NCBI GenBank assembly: GCA_021151835.1 | Contig: JAGKWO010000017.1 | Location: 154,539-218,538 of the forward strand | From: Gammaproteobacteria bacterium | GTDB taxonomy: Bacteria > Pseudomonadota > Gammaproteobacteria > Pseudomonadales > Cellvibrionaceae | DNA length: 64,000 bases | Direction: 5' to 3' | Translations under genes and position numbers: made by a program | Notes under the pieces: generated by a model | What the model was told of the DNA's origin: nothing | Database searches by the model: none | What the model saw: only the letters and a program-made list of their open reading frames with translations | Part shown: one piece after another, positions 55,501-63,960 of the stretch | How positions within the stretch are numbered: position 1 is the stretch's first letter | Layout of the letters: each line of letters begins with the position of its first letter

Positions 55501-55718
55501 GTAATTACATCTTTCACCGTATCGGCATTACGTTTAATGTTTTGCGCTGAATCGATACTGCTTTTCATCCCGGTAACAATAATTTCATCCAGCTCCGGGT
55601 CCTGGGTGATGTCAACTTGCGCCATTAATGGTGCACTTAAGGAAACAATGGATAACGCCAGCAAGGATTTTTTAAAATCCTTGCGCGATGCGATCAGGAA
55701 TTTTTTTGTGTTTGTCAT
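52593..55718 (-). CDS. TonB-dependent outer-membrane receptor (Xanthomonas/Caulobacter type)
   Basis: 1041 residues. Signal peptide (about 1-33, ending PLMAQ), TonB box DEIIVTG (about 43-49), plug domain (GALPDKSVTEALQRVAGVTVER, GVLIRGLDRVRSEING, AGGIAGTVNLITRKPFD), and a 22-strand barrel ending in the C-terminal Phe (SLRANF). The plug pattern is that of the large TIGR01782 receptors, many of which take up oligosaccharides or aromatic-glycan breakdown products rather than siderophores. No anti-sigma or sigma gene is linked. It follows the PQQ-propeller gene by 140 bases. Confidence 0.93.
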   Translation of the reverse strand: MTNTKKFLIASRKDFKKSLLALSIVSLSAPLMAQVDITQDPELDEIIVTGMKSSIDSAQNIKRNADTVKDVITASDIGALPDKSVTEALQRVAGVTVERFADTSDPNHFADEGSGVLIRGLDRVRSEINGRDSFSANPNGGLNFEDISPELLGSVEVVKNQTADLIAGGIAGTVNLITRKPFDANDRIIMLSTKASYGDFREEISPSYSGLFSDRWETGVGEFGALISASFTEFKSRGDGVGVANYYSRGDASGLDGGPVTGQPAATVVYMPGQFSLRTANNDRERTGIASSLQWQNTDESIITTLEYIKSDASLTWRERVIGSQVQGFDLTLPGQLNLVANTPRTFENGFFTSGTVRAINNHTNISSRYNDANDIVEDVSLNISLLPTDVLKIDIDYQHIESSQQVKNYGLNGHARNVISDANVDLRGSKPKIDFIDSRFTQANALYRNTSDNQDHKALYFASALDQDVDSEGAADSVKLDVEYGLDSNWLKDIKSGIYYTDKELTIRDTEYSNWGALNRAWIAGEGDASSPDVVPNEWERVDFSDFYKDGGLVGGNTNFYFPKMSNAQNLTEFTRRGCGTFSRAPNGGGVYPQINSKCYMTQIDLPDRVSGTPFAPFHVTSTNEERTEAYVRVDFGNEELSMPVRGNLGLRYVNYQLESTGFTLLPITRPSFSSTAGATLFNQKYPNLLDMVNPQGGIASSIKGTDYSTVLPSFNLAVDVADDVIARFGVSKGLFFPALNLTRNSRIANILVTENRLNPGQPLQENPNLPNYNPVNNVDAQLSGNQRNPFLEPEEAVNFDVSTEWYFAEAGSLTASLFKKDVDNLFRDRNLPVEIVNPLNGAKENFSLAGPANEGSGSIQGVEIAYSQFYDSLPGAFSGLGLQLNYTYVDQKDMNDDAAVGSGGVRFDSDGTELVDTRASFRQFTNLPLPGYSDQNYNIVGMYEYNDISARLAYTWRSEYLITRRDSNEFAPVYSKDVGSLDFTFFYTINDNFKVGFEATNLLDTETETQVQLNQAGDRTDSLNFITDKRYAISLRANF

Positions 55719-55797
55719 AGTTGGACCTTTATTTTTTTATCTCTCACTTGTGTTGGATTTATGGGTAAAACGTTTTTTCAGGCAAAAACCTCCCCGG

Positions 55798-55819
55798 CCA
55801 ACCATGGCATCATGGTTGG
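55798..55819 (-). terminator. Hairpin between the propeller gene and the receptor gene
   Basis: CCAACCATG (55798-55806) pairs with CATGGTTGG (55811-55819) around GCAT, beginning 40 bases after the propeller gene's stop. On the minus strand a GGTTTTTGCC follows after several bases, so termination would be partial. Confidence 0.35.
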
Positions 55820-55858
55820 CGCCGTTTAATAGTTAGTGGAATGGGTAACGCGCGTTAA

Positions 55859-57160
55859 TCAGTAGTCAAACAGCAATATTTCTCCGGTGGCAGTGACCGC
55901 AATTAATGTGTTATTGGCCCAAATCGGCGATGCGATAAATGCTCCCAATGATTTCACCAATTCAACACCCGCCTGGGTTTGCATTTCCGGTGCAAATAAT
56001 TTCTCACCGCGCAATTTTCCGGTTTTCCCATCGACAATATCATTGATATCTGCGCGCCCTTCCGGTGTTTGGTAATACCAGAGCTTCTTACCGGTATTTT
56101 TATCAAATCCGTATAATTCCCCCGCCATAGTTCCCACAAAGGCGTAGCGGTTGTGTACCAATAACGGGGTGGCGTAGGTCCACAAGCGCGTATCGGCGCG
56201 ATACTTTTCCACGCCGGTTTTTTTATCCAGCGCTAGAAATAATCCGGTATCTGATGTGGCAATATAAACATTCTTATCATCCTGTACCGCACTCGCCAGC
56301 ACCCAGCTATTGGCCGCATCGTAACGCCATACCAGCGCACCATCACTCTGGCGCAATGCATACATAAACCCGTCGCGTGCGCCGACGTAAATATTATTGT
56401 TGTCGACAACCGGTGCGGCGGTGATGCCTTGCATTACGAAGCTTTTTGGATCGATACCTCCCTGGTAATGCCAAAGTTCTTTGCCGGTTTCAACATTCAA
56501 TGCGTAAAGCCTGGTGCCCCAGGTTCCAAAAAATATTTTTCCATTGTTGATAACGGGCGCTGAATGAATGGCTTCGTCCGCCGCAAATACCCAAACCGGT
56601 TCACCCGTTACAGCATTCAAGGCATAAAAATTTTTATCCGTGCTACCAAAATACACTTTACCGTTGTGTACTGTGGGCGATGATAAGTAGAAATCCCAAG
56701 GGTCCGGCACCGGCCCCATGTCTACCGGCAAACCATAACCGCCCGTTGCAGCAAAACGCCCTTCCCCTTTGGTTGCAAAACGCCAAAGGCGTTTGCCAGT
56801 TGCTTGCTCCAATGCATAGAAAAAGCCATCGCGACTCAGGAAATAAATTTTTCCATCGGCAACTGTTGGTGTGGACGCAATACCTGCTTCGGTGTGGTAC
56901 AGCCAGGAAAATGTACGTGCTGAAAAATCAAAGGAATATAAATTGCCATTTTCCGCTGCCACCAATAATTGGTTGCCAGAAACTACCGGTGTAGAAGCTA
57001 CCGGGGCATACAATGAATACTGCCAACTCAATTCCAGTTTTTTAAGTTTATCGATTGGTTTTGACTGGTGGTCATTGGGGAGGGATGCGCTGGCTTCATG
57101 GGGAGCAGAAATTCCACACCCAAACAAAAACAGCGAGCCGAGTAGTACTAAATGCTTCAT
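55859..57160 (-). CDS. PQQ-type beta-propeller lipoprotein
   Basis: 433 residues with a short signal peptide ending LFGC, a plausible lipobox. The rest is a series of about seven repeats of the type NGKVYFGSTDKNFYALNAVTGEPVW (shown here in part: GKVYFGS, YALN, GEPVW), as in BamB and quinoprotein propellers. The catalytic residues of PQQ alcohol dehydrogenases and a haem motif are absent, so it is likely a structural or binding propeller in the periplasm. It is encoded between the regulator and the TonB-dependent receptor. Confidence 0.85.
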   Translation of the reverse strand: MKHLVLLGSLFLFGCGISAPHEASASLPNDHQSKPIDKLKKLELSWQYSLYAPVASTPVVSGNQLLVAAENGNLYSFDFSARTFSWLYHTEAGIASTPTVADGKIYFLSRDGFFYALEQATGKRLWRFATKGEGRFAATGGYGLPVDMGPVPDPWDFYLSSPTVHNGKVYFGSTDKNFYALNAVTGEPVWVFAADEAIHSAPVINNGKIFFGTWGTRLYALNVETGKELWHYQGGIDPKSFVMQGITAAPVVDNNNIYVGARDGFMYALRQSDGALVWRYDAANSWVLASAVQDDKNVYIATSDTGLFLALDKKTGVEKYRADTRLWTYATPLLVHNRYAFVGTMAGELYGFDKNTGKKLWYYQTPEGRADINDIVDGKTGKLRGEKLFAPEMQTQAGVELVKSLGAFIASPIWANNTLIAVTATGEILLFDY

Positions 57161-57267
57161 AACAAAAGCCTCTGTGGTTATTAATGTAAGTAATCCTTAC
57201 TGGCGTTACCACGAGAGAGCTTAAAAACAGAATGAATATATTGATAATGAAGGAGTATGAAGAAGCA

Positions 57268-57295
57268 TTAAGGAGCGTTTGCAGCCGCTCCTTAA
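57268..57295 (-). terminator. Hairpin after the winged-helix/TPR regulator gene
   Basis: TTAAGGAGCG (57268-57277) pairs perfectly with CGCTCCTTAA (57286-57295), loop of eight, 13 bases after the regulator stop. The T run after it on the minus strand is weak. Confidence 0.45.
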
Positions 57296-57308
57296 TTTAT
57301 TAAAAAAA

Positions 57309-58910
57309 CTAAAATTCAGGTTTTTGCAATTGTTTCATAATTGCCTGGAAGCGCGGATGGCTGCGAACCGGGTCATATGCAGGGTCGATATTACCCCACA
57401 ATAATGGCGATTGCCGTGCGTCGGCTGCCTGTTCCAGATAATCCAGCGCAATATCCACTTCACCTGCCGCAAGCGCATAACGCGCCCAGGATAACGGCGG
57501 AATATATTGCCCCAGGTCTGCCTCATCCTTACGTGCGAGCAACCAGCGATGCACCGCGAGCAATCCGCCATTGGCAAACTCCGCTTGTACTGTTTGGATA
57601 TCGGTTGCGCTGTAGCCGGAGTCACGCATCAACCACAACCAATGTTGCAATGATTCTTCATCGCGCCCCAGGCGCGCATACACCCGTTGTGCCGATATAT
57701 GAAAATCCCGCCCCCCCGGTTCCGCACTGTTAATACGTTCCAACTCTTGCAGCGCCAAATCATCACGCTGTTGCATTTGGTAAATCCATACTACCGTCGG
57801 CACTGGATAATTGAGCGGATTTAATTCGCGCGATTTTTCGACCTGTTGCAAGGATTCAGTGAATTTTCCCTGCGCCAATAACAATTGTGCGTATTGCATA
57901 GGCGCTAAATCGTTTTCGGGATCTAATTGTATCGACTGCAGGTAATCCCGCTCTGCTGCTCCCAAATCACGCGCATACCAAAATAAAACATTACCGCGTG
58001 TTATTAATGTGCCCGCTTGTCGGGGATCAAGCTCAATGGATTTATTGAGCAACCCAAGCACTTCGGCACAATTGGCGCGAATTGACAATTGCTCGCGCAA
58101 AAGTTTTATTTTGGCCTCTGCAATTGCGGCATAGGCTGGTGCAAAATCCGGATATTGTTGCAACAACTCGCGCAATGACTGGATAGCCGCTTTTAATTCG
58201 GCAGGTTCCCAGCTAGCAAGCAATGGACTCAGCTGGGCAAAGCGATTATTCACTTCATTAGTTGATGAAAGTGCAGAATCATCAGGTAGTCGATTTGCCG
58301 GGTGGTTATAAAACAGGCGCAGCGATACCACCAGCAAAAATATTACCAATAAAGTCACCGAGCCAATCAACCATAAACGGCGGCGGGACTTTTCAGCTAA
58401 TTGGATTGTGGCACCTTGTTCCCGCTGTGCATTCACCTGTTCCGGGGGTAAATCGCTTTCAGGTGTTGAAGGTTCATTTATAGTAGCTTGCGTATCATTC
58501 GCAGGCACTGGCATTTCATTTGTAGTGACTTGGGCAATTTTACTGACAGGCTTTTTGCTGACAGGAGTTGCCTCAGCAATAAACTGGTATCCGATTCCCG
58601 GAATTGTTTTTATATAGCGGGGTGCCCGTGAGTTGTCACCCAATGCTTTGCGCAAATGACTGATAGCAACAGCAAGGCTATCTTCATTTACCACCTTACC
58701 TTGCCAAATGGTTTTCAGGATTTGTTCTTTGCTTAAAACCTGCCCCTGGTTTTCAATCAAAAACACCAGCAACAATACCAGGCGATGCTCCAACTCCACA
58801 GTCGCATCACCACGTTGCAGGCTATTGGTGTTAACAAACAAGTGCCAATCACCCAACGAATATTCACGTTCATTGGATTGGGGCCGATACAATCGTTCAG
58901 ACATAGCCAT
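57309..58910 (-). CDS. CadC/ToxR-like membrane transcriptional regulator with periplasmic TPR domain
   Basis: 533 residues. An OmpR-type winged helix is at about 15-112 (VLSKEQILKTIWQG, VAISHLRKALGD, KTIPGIGYQFIA). A Ser/Thr/Pro-rich linker leads to RRRLWLIGS and one membrane helix (about 182-203), then a periplasmic part with tetratricopeptide-like repeats (for example SPLLASWEPAELKAAIQ and DLAPMQYAQLLLAQGK). Such one-component regulators sense a periplasmic signal and bind DNA directly without phosphorylation. It lies at the head of the propeller-receptor-halogenase unit and is the obvious candidate regulator. Confidence 0.88.
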   Translation of the reverse strand: MAMSERLYRPQSNEREYSLGDWHLFVNTNSLQRGDATVELEHRLVLLLVFLIENQGQVLSKEQILKTIWQGKVVNEDSLAVAISHLRKALGDNSRAPRYIKTIPGIGYQFIAEATPVSKKPVSKIAQVTTNEMPVPANDTQATINEPSTPESDLPPEQVNAQREQGATIQLAEKSRRRLWLIGSVTLLVIFLLVVSLRLFYNHPANRLPDDSALSSTNEVNNRFAQLSPLLASWEPAELKAAIQSLRELLQQYPDFAPAYAAIAEAKIKLLREQLSIRANCAEVLGLLNKSIELDPRQAGTLITRGNVLFWYARDLGAAERDYLQSIQLDPENDLAPMQYAQLLLAQGKFTESLQQVEKSRELNPLNYPVPTVVWIYQMQQRDDLALQELERINSAEPGGRDFHISAQRVYARLGRDEESLQHWLWLMRDSGYSATDIQTVQAEFANGGLLAVHRWLLARKDEADLGQYIPPLSWARYALAAGEVDIALDYLEQAADARQSPLLWGNIDPAYDPVRSHPRFQAIMKQLQKPEF

Positions 58911-59110
58911 TTACTCAATCATAAATCGCAGCGACCTTAATATCTCTTATTACTGTTGTCCAGCATCCTTGTGTTCATAATAGTAAATGCAAAATTAATC
59001 TTTATTAAGAATCCTTTAAGAGCCTTAATTATCTGATGCAATTAGTATTTTTATAGCAAAAACCACGCAGCATGGCTGCAACATGACTATAAGATAATTG
59101 TTGAAAGGTA

Positions 59111-60049
59111 ATGGGTATGTCGAACGAAACCCTGTTTTATTTTGTCCATATTTTGCTCTTGATATTAGCGCTTACCGGTTGTGGTGGTGGCACCCCTAAC
59201 CCCGCATCGATTACTGGTTCCTCAACCAACCATACATCAGCTTCGTCACAGAATTCGTCCAATACATCAGTTGCCTCCACTATCAAATACCACTCAATAA
59301 AAAGCACAGCATTAGGGAAAACGATGGGCGTCGGGGTTTATCTGCCTCCTGGCTATAACCCGTCCAAGCGCTATCCGGTGCTGTATATCATGTATGGGTA
59401 CGATGGCAGTGAATACTCAATGTTCAATAACTTTCTGAGTGTTAATCGAACGGCTGACCGTATGGTTGCCAATGGTTCGATGCCACCAACCATTCTGGTA
59501 GTGCCGGATTACGACAACAGTTTTGCAGTGAATTCCACACGAGAACAAAATCCGGATAGCGATGGCGGTAGTATCGGATTTTATGAAGATTATTTAATCA
59601 AGGAAGTTATTCCTTATATCGACAGGAACCTCAGCACTGTTAACCATCGTTCCGGTCGCTTTATTGAAGGTTATTCCATGGGAGGGTTTGCTGCACTTTA
59701 CCTGGGCTTTAATTATCCCGAACTGTTTAGCAAAATCGGTGCGCACAGTTCCGCATTATGGGATTACACCAGTAGCGACATGTTTATCGGCCAACGCAAC
59801 TGGTTATATGCCTCCGCGACACTGCGCGCACAGCGCGATCCGTTCCTGCTCGCCAAATCGCAAGATTTACGCAATATTGATATTTATCTTGATGTTGGGG
59901 CCGATGATCCACTAAGTGGTGTGAACCAACGTTTTTACCAACACTTGTTAAAGCAGGGAATCCGTGTGCAATGGAACAGCACTCCAGGCAAACATAATGC
60001 GACTTACTGGAGCAACAATACGGAAAATTATTTCCAGTTTTATCGATAA
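59111..60049 (+). CDS. Esterase-D-type alpha/beta hydrolase lipoprotein
   Basis: 312 residues. The signal peptide ends in the lipobox LTGC (about residues 21-24), followed by a Gly-rich and then Ser/Thr/Asn-rich linker (about 25-58), common in secreted enzymes of Cellvibrio-like bacteria. The hydrolase part has VYLPPGYNPSKRYPVLYIMYG, the nucleophile elbow GYSMGG (about 192-197) and a C-terminal His in PGKHN. Members include ferulic and acetyl-xylan esterases and siderophore esterases. There is no carbohydrate-binding domain. It diverges from the regulator gene at 58910. Confidence 0.85.
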   Translation: MGMSNETLFYFVHILLLILALTGCGGGTPNPASITGSSTNHTSASSQNSSNTSVASTIKYHSIKSTALGKTMGVGVYLPPGYNPSKRYPVLYIMYGYDGSEYSMFNNFLSVNRTADRMVANGSMPPTILVVPDYDNSFAVNSTREQNPDSDGGSIGFYEDYLIKEVIPYIDRNLSTVNHRSGRFIEGYSMGGFAALYLGFNYPELFSKIGAHSSALWDYTSSDMFIGQRNWLYASATLRAQRDPFLLAKSQDLRNIDIYLDVGADDPLSGVNQRFYQHLLKQGIRVQWNSTPGKHNATYWSNNTENYFQFYR

Positions 60050-60118
60050 TTCCAGTGAGCTTACAAAACACCGGTAAAGTCATTGCCTCAATTTAAAAAA
60101 TGGGCACAGTAAAGGATA

Positions 60119-61318
60119 TTATTTTCTGCGCCCATTTAGCATCCAACCAATAGGCGTCCAACGCACCAATAATGTATAACTCAATACACCAATTGCCAGG
60201 GTAGCTAGCACCGACACCGCAAACTTGGTGAGCCAGCCCCAATGTAAATCCATTAATTGATATTGGATCGCAAACAACAAGGGCACATGGATGATATAAA
60301 TCCAATACGAACTATCAGCCATAAACCGCATACTGCGATTAACACCATTTAAATAGCGTTTACCCAATACCAGGCAAGCCAGTGTCATCCATACCGCGAT
60401 GTAGGCCTCGCAGATTTTCAATACAATTTTTAAATGTATTTCAATCGGTGGTGCAGGCAGCACAATCCGCGTGGGCATAAGTTGATAATAAACAATATAA
60501 AGAAGAACACTGCCGATAAGCATCAACCACCAATAGCGGGAAAGCGTTTCGATCAGGTTATCGTTGGTAAACATCCAGTAACCCGCAGAGAAAAACAAAC
60601 CAAAAAATCCAAATGCCCACAGCTGTGGCAAGAAACTATCCGGTGCTGGCAGTGGCGAACCCACCAATAACAAACCGGGCATTAACAATAATGGAGCCCC
60701 AAGCAAAAATACCAGCGGTGTTATTTGTACCAATTTTTTGCGCAAGCCGTTCCACTCCAGATAACTGAAGGCCCATGTCAACAGATAGAGAAAAACAAGA
60801 ACATACAAAAACCACAAGTGCATAGTGGTGGGTGGCGGTGGTGGTGGCGCCTCGGCCGGATTTGCCAGGGCTTTGGCGACCATCGCCAGCACCGGGGATT
60901 TGTTTTCAACAGTATTGGCTGCATTCAGCATTGCAGCAACAACCGCCCATAGACACAATGGCAAAAAGATAATTAACGGCAAGAGCACACGCTTAGCGCG
61001 GTTGACCATAAAACCTTTCATGCCCCGCGTTGCCACCAGATAAGCAGCGAAAAAACCCGCGATCAAAAAGAACAAGGGCATGCGGAATAAATGCGTGAAA
61101 AAGCCAACGACATCGACTGCTGCCGATTGCTGGCTATCGGCCGATAGCCATAAACCGTGCAACATCGAACTGTACGCCAACGCAGCATGGAATAAGACGC
61201 CCGCAATCATTGCTAACGCGCGCAAGTTATCAAGGTAATGGTAACGTTGTTGCAATTCCCGTTGTGACGTTTTGCTATCAGCAGCTTCGTACAGGCGTGA
61301 CTCGTCCGTGGAATTCAT
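60119..61318 (-). CDS. Acyltransferase 3 family membrane protein, OpgC-like
   Basis: 399 residues with about ten membrane helices. The N-terminal YHYLDNLRALAMIAGVLFHAALAY carries the conserved Arg and His of the acyltransferase 3 family, and the RMPLFFLIAGFFAAY and SYWIYIIHVPLLF segments match OpgC/MdoC-type succinyltransferases. A run of six prolines precedes TTMHLWFLY. ATG at 61318 has GGTGG upstream. It follows the ABC permease gene by 31 bases on the same strand and may modify a glycan or lipid handled by that unit. Confidence 0.85.
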   Translation of the reverse strand: MNSTDESRLYEAADSKTSQRELQQRYHYLDNLRALAMIAGVLFHAALAYSSMLHGLWLSADSQQSAAVDVVGFFTHLFRMPLFFLIAGFFAAYLVATRGMKGFMVNRAKRVLLPLIIFLPLCLWAVVAAMLNAANTVENKSPVLAMVAKALANPAEAPPPPPPTTMHLWFLYVLVFLYLLTWAFSYLEWNGLRKKLVQITPLVFLLGAPLLLMPGLLLVGSPLPAPDSFLPQLWAFGFFGLFFSAGYWMFTNDNLIETLSRYWWLMLIGSVLLYIVYYQLMPTRIVLPAPPIEIHLKIVLKICEAYIAVWMTLACLVLGKRYLNGVNRSMRFMADSSYWIYIIHVPLLFAIQYQLMDLHWGWLTKFAVSVLATLAIGVLSYTLLVRWTPIGWMLNGRRK

Positions 61319-61349
61319 AATAACCACCGTGCGTGAAAGTTAATGAAAA

Positions 61350-62030
61350 TCAGAGAAAGGTTTTTTTGCGGGCCTGATAGTAAAAAGCGGCAAACAGTGC
61401 AAACAGGATTACGGTTATTTGCCCCAGGATCACGCCAATGGATTCAGCATTCCACACAGGAACAGCGCCAGAGATATTGACTGCAATTCCACTAAAACGT
61501 GTAAAGGTAAACATAACCGGACCAATCAGGCAGTTCATAAATACCATTGTGAATACAACCACACCTTCTGATTCACTGATCATACCCACCGACCAACTGA
61601 CGCAATAACATAAAAATAAATACATACTAACAATCACAGTGATGGGAATAAAACCATCAGGAATGGGTGAAACCCAAAACACAACCAGTGTTGCTGCACT
61701 AACCAGCAACCAGGGCACCACAAATAAACTCATATTGGCGACCAATTTAGCCACCAGATAATCCACCGGTGTAACAGGCAAACTCATAATAAATGGCAAT
61801 GTATGCTCTTTGCGTTCGTTAATAACCGAACTGGTAATTTGATGATTACCCAAACCGATCAATGCACTGATCAATAAGGTGATACCCATAAAAAATTGCC
61901 ACTCGCCAACGCTGATAAACGTCAGGGCGAGCAGTCCACCCACCAGATACATTGCGATGGTTTTTTGCTGTAAATGCCAATCTTTAGCGATCAATATTTT
62001 AATCAGGGGGATATTCAATTGGTAATTCAT
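61350..62030 (-). CDS. ABC-2-type transporter permease
   Basis: 226 residues with six hydrophobic segments and short loops. It begins with a soluble LIKILIAKDWHLQQK and has the VINERKEHTLPFIMSLPVTP pattern typical of ABC-2 permeases fused to no ATPase. Its start overlaps the ATPase gene's stop by four bases (62027-62030), so the two are translated together. Substrate unknown. Confidence 0.85.
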   Translation of the reverse strand: MNYQLNIPLIKILIAKDWHLQQKTIAMYLVGGLLALTFISVGEWQFFMGITLLISALIGLGNHQITSSVINERKEHTLPFIMSLPVTPVDYLVAKLVANMSLFVVPWLLVSAATLVVFWVSPIPDGFIPITVIVSMYLFLCYCVSWSVGMISESEGVVVFTMVFMNCLIGPVMFTFTRFSGIAVNISGAVPVWNAESIGVILGQITVILFALFAAFYYQARKKTFL

Positions 62031-62911
62031 ACATGCACTCCTGCTTTTACAGTCGCCACAAAAATTTTTTCCAGCGACATTGGTTCAACCGCCGAAATTT
62101 CCGCTCCCAGCTCATTCAGGCGTGCAACAGCAACATCGGAGTTTTTGTTGAATACCAACTCACACAGTGAACCGTTTTGTTTAGCCCTAACCAATCCGGG
62201 AATGGCTAAATTGGCCGCATCGGAGATTCCGGTGCACAGGATTCGCCGCCAGCGATCCAGATACGTTTCTTTATCCTGTGAATCCAGTAGCTTGCCCTTG
62301 TGTAAAAAGCTGATGGTGTCCGACAACTGTTCGACATCTTGCGTGTTGTGCGATGAAAAAAGCACACTGCGCTCTTCATTGCGTAGAATTTGCGCCAACT
62401 CGGTTAACACCTCTTCGCGTGCAACAGGGTCAAGGCCAGTGGTTGGCTCATCCAGCACCACCAGTTTTGGGCGACGTGCCAGCACTAATAGCAAACCGGC
62501 TTTAACACGTTGCCCATGGGAAAAACCTTTGGTTTTTTGATCGGCTTTTAAATCAAATACTCTTACTAAATGATCAGCGTAAAGCGGGTCCCAGTCGGGA
62601 TAAATGGATTGGATAAAACCCATGTGCCAACGCAAGCTTTCGTTTTTATAGAGGCGCATGTCATCCGAGGCGTAACCAATTTGGGTTTTAACCGCAACCT
62701 GTTGTTGCGGCAATTCATACCCCAAAACATTTACCCTGCCGGCATCCGGCTGAATCAACCCCATTAACAAACGCATGGTGGTGGATTTACCGGCGCCATT
62801 TACCCCCACCAATCCCATCACCTGCCCTTGCGCCAATTGCAAGTTAAGATTGTCCAGATAGAATTCCGGATAACGCTTGCAAACCTGGTGAAATTCAATG
62901 GCATTTTGCAT
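62027..62911 (-). CDS. ABC transporter ATP-binding protein
   Basis: 294 residues from ATG 62911 (AGGTG upstream); the in-frame ATG at 62968 adds 19 unconserved residues. Walker A GVNGAGKST, signature FSHGQRVKAGLLL (a divergent LSGGQ), Walker B LVVLDEPTTGLDP and the switch His in SSHNTQ are present, with a C-terminal regulatory domain. It belongs to the YtrB/CcmA-like group that pairs with ABC-2 permeases and GntR regulators of the YtrA type, as found here. Confidence 0.92.
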   Translation of the reverse strand: MQNAIEFHQVCKRYPEFYLDNLNLQLAQGQVMGLVGVNGAGKSTTMRLLMGLIQPDAGRVNVLGYELPQQQVAVKTQIGYASDDMRLYKNESLRWHMGFIQSIYPDWDPLYADHLVRVFDLKADQKTKGFSHGQRVKAGLLLVLARRPKLVVLDEPTTGLDPVAREEVLTELAQILRNEERSVLFSSHNTQDVEQLSDTISFLHKGKLLDSQDKETYLDRWRRILCTGISDAANLAIPGLVRAKQNGSLCELVFNKNSDVAVARLNELGAEISAVEPMSLEKIFVATVKAGVHV

Positions 62912-63001
62912 TTTTACACCTGCGAAATTTCTCGAAGAACGTTGAATAAAAGAGATATTAGTGAGCACAAAATCCGCCCGGCTATTGATAAATTTACAAC
63001 T

Positions 63002-63481
63002 TCAAGGGAGCTGATATACCAATTTCGCAGCACAAGGAAATTCGCTATCCTTATGAGTATTGGCACATGAGTAAGGACCACGTCCCTGAATCCCTTCATA
63101 CTTGCCAGTACCGCCAATAATATCGTCGGTTCCACTCCATTCACCTTCAGCACTGCTGGAACCGGCATATTGAATAAAAATTTTATCCCCTTCTTTATCT
63201 TCAAGTGCGCAGAATCCGCTAGATTTTATAATTTTCCTGTGTGAAAAAATTGAATAGGAACATGCCGCCTTTCCCATGTGCATAGGACCTGTATCAATGT
63301 CATTAAACGTTACACCTGCAACAGTACCGTGCGTGTATTCCTGGTTATATTTAACCATTGAAGTCCCTTTATTTATCGACCGAAGATTAATAGTGCCCGA
63401 TGTGGGTAACGCTGCTGCCACGCAAGTACAAAAACTTACCAAGGCAACACTTGCCACCCACTTCAATATTATTTTTTGCAT
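63002..63481 (-). CDS. Small secreted protein, AOC/dirigent-barrel-like
   Basis: 159 residues with a signal peptide (about 1-24, ending VAAALP). The mature part has GTVAGVTFNDID, a central Cys pair and the segment IIGGTGKYEGIQGRGPYSC, which resembles the GGTGKFxGIxGxG turn of allene-oxide-cyclase-like barrels. Four cysteines could form two disulphides in the periplasm. It lies between the GntR gene and the ABC ATPase gene. The role is unknown. Confidence 0.7.
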   Translation of the reverse strand: MQKIILKWVASVALVSFCTCVAAALPTSGTINLRSINKGTSMVKYNQEYTHGTVAGVTFNDIDTGPMHMGKAACSYSIFSHRKIIKSSGFCALEDKEGDKIFIQYAGSSSAEGEWSGTDDIIGGTGKYEGIQGRGPYSCANTHKDSEFPCAAKLVYQLP

Positions 63482-63571
63482 AAAAACTCCTGTTAATTTT
63501 AAGTAACACCTTTAATTCAGGTGAAAATCCTCACAGCATTAACACATCATGAGCGAGCCTGATCGCACATA

Positions 63572-63949
63572 TCATTCAGCAGCCAACGCTTTTTTCACTT
63601 GCGCAACTATTTGGTTATCACTCAATCCCAATGCCCTCCCGGCAGTAATTAACCCGGAAATGTTTTTTTCCAACTCCACGTCCATCAGGTTTTTCTGTAT
63701 ATCAATACCATCAGCAACAAACGAGCCCCGCCCTGCCTGGGTCACAATTACACCTTCCATTTCCAATTCGGTATAAGCGCGCTTCACCGTAATCACACTG
63801 ACTTTGGTTGCAACACTTAATTCGCGAATGGAAGGCAAAGGGTGGCCAGCAGGCCAATCGCCAGCACGTACTTTTTGTTTAATCTGCTCCATGATTTGCA
63901 AGTACATGGGCCGACTATCGTTTTGCGAAAGAAATAAAGCTTCGGTCAC
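63572..63949 (-). CDS. GntR-family regulator, YtrA subfamily
   Basis: 125 residues from GTG 63949, which has AGGTGGGG five bases upstream. The winged helix (about 10-76) contains YLQIMEQIKQKVRAGDW, LPSIRELSVATKVSVITVKRAY and GRGSFVAD; the short C-terminal tail of about 45 residues without a ligand domain is the YtrA type, whose members repress linked ABC transporter genes. It heads the minus-strand unit GntR, secreted protein, ABC ATPase, permease, acyltransferase. Confidence 0.9.
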   Translation of the reverse strand: MTEALFLSQNDSRPMYLQIMEQIKQKVRAGDWPAGHPLPSIRELSVATKVSVITVKRAYTELEMEGVIVTQAGRGSFVADGIDIQKNLMDVELEKNISGLITAGRALGLSDNQIVAQVKKALAAE

Positions 63950-63960
63950 GCAAACCCCAC

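Noticed and set aside
60098..60137. AAATGGGC/GCCCATTT inverted repeat between the esterase and acyltransferase genes
   Set aside because: The loop is about 24 bases and one arm is inside the acyltransferase coding region; too weak to call a terminator.
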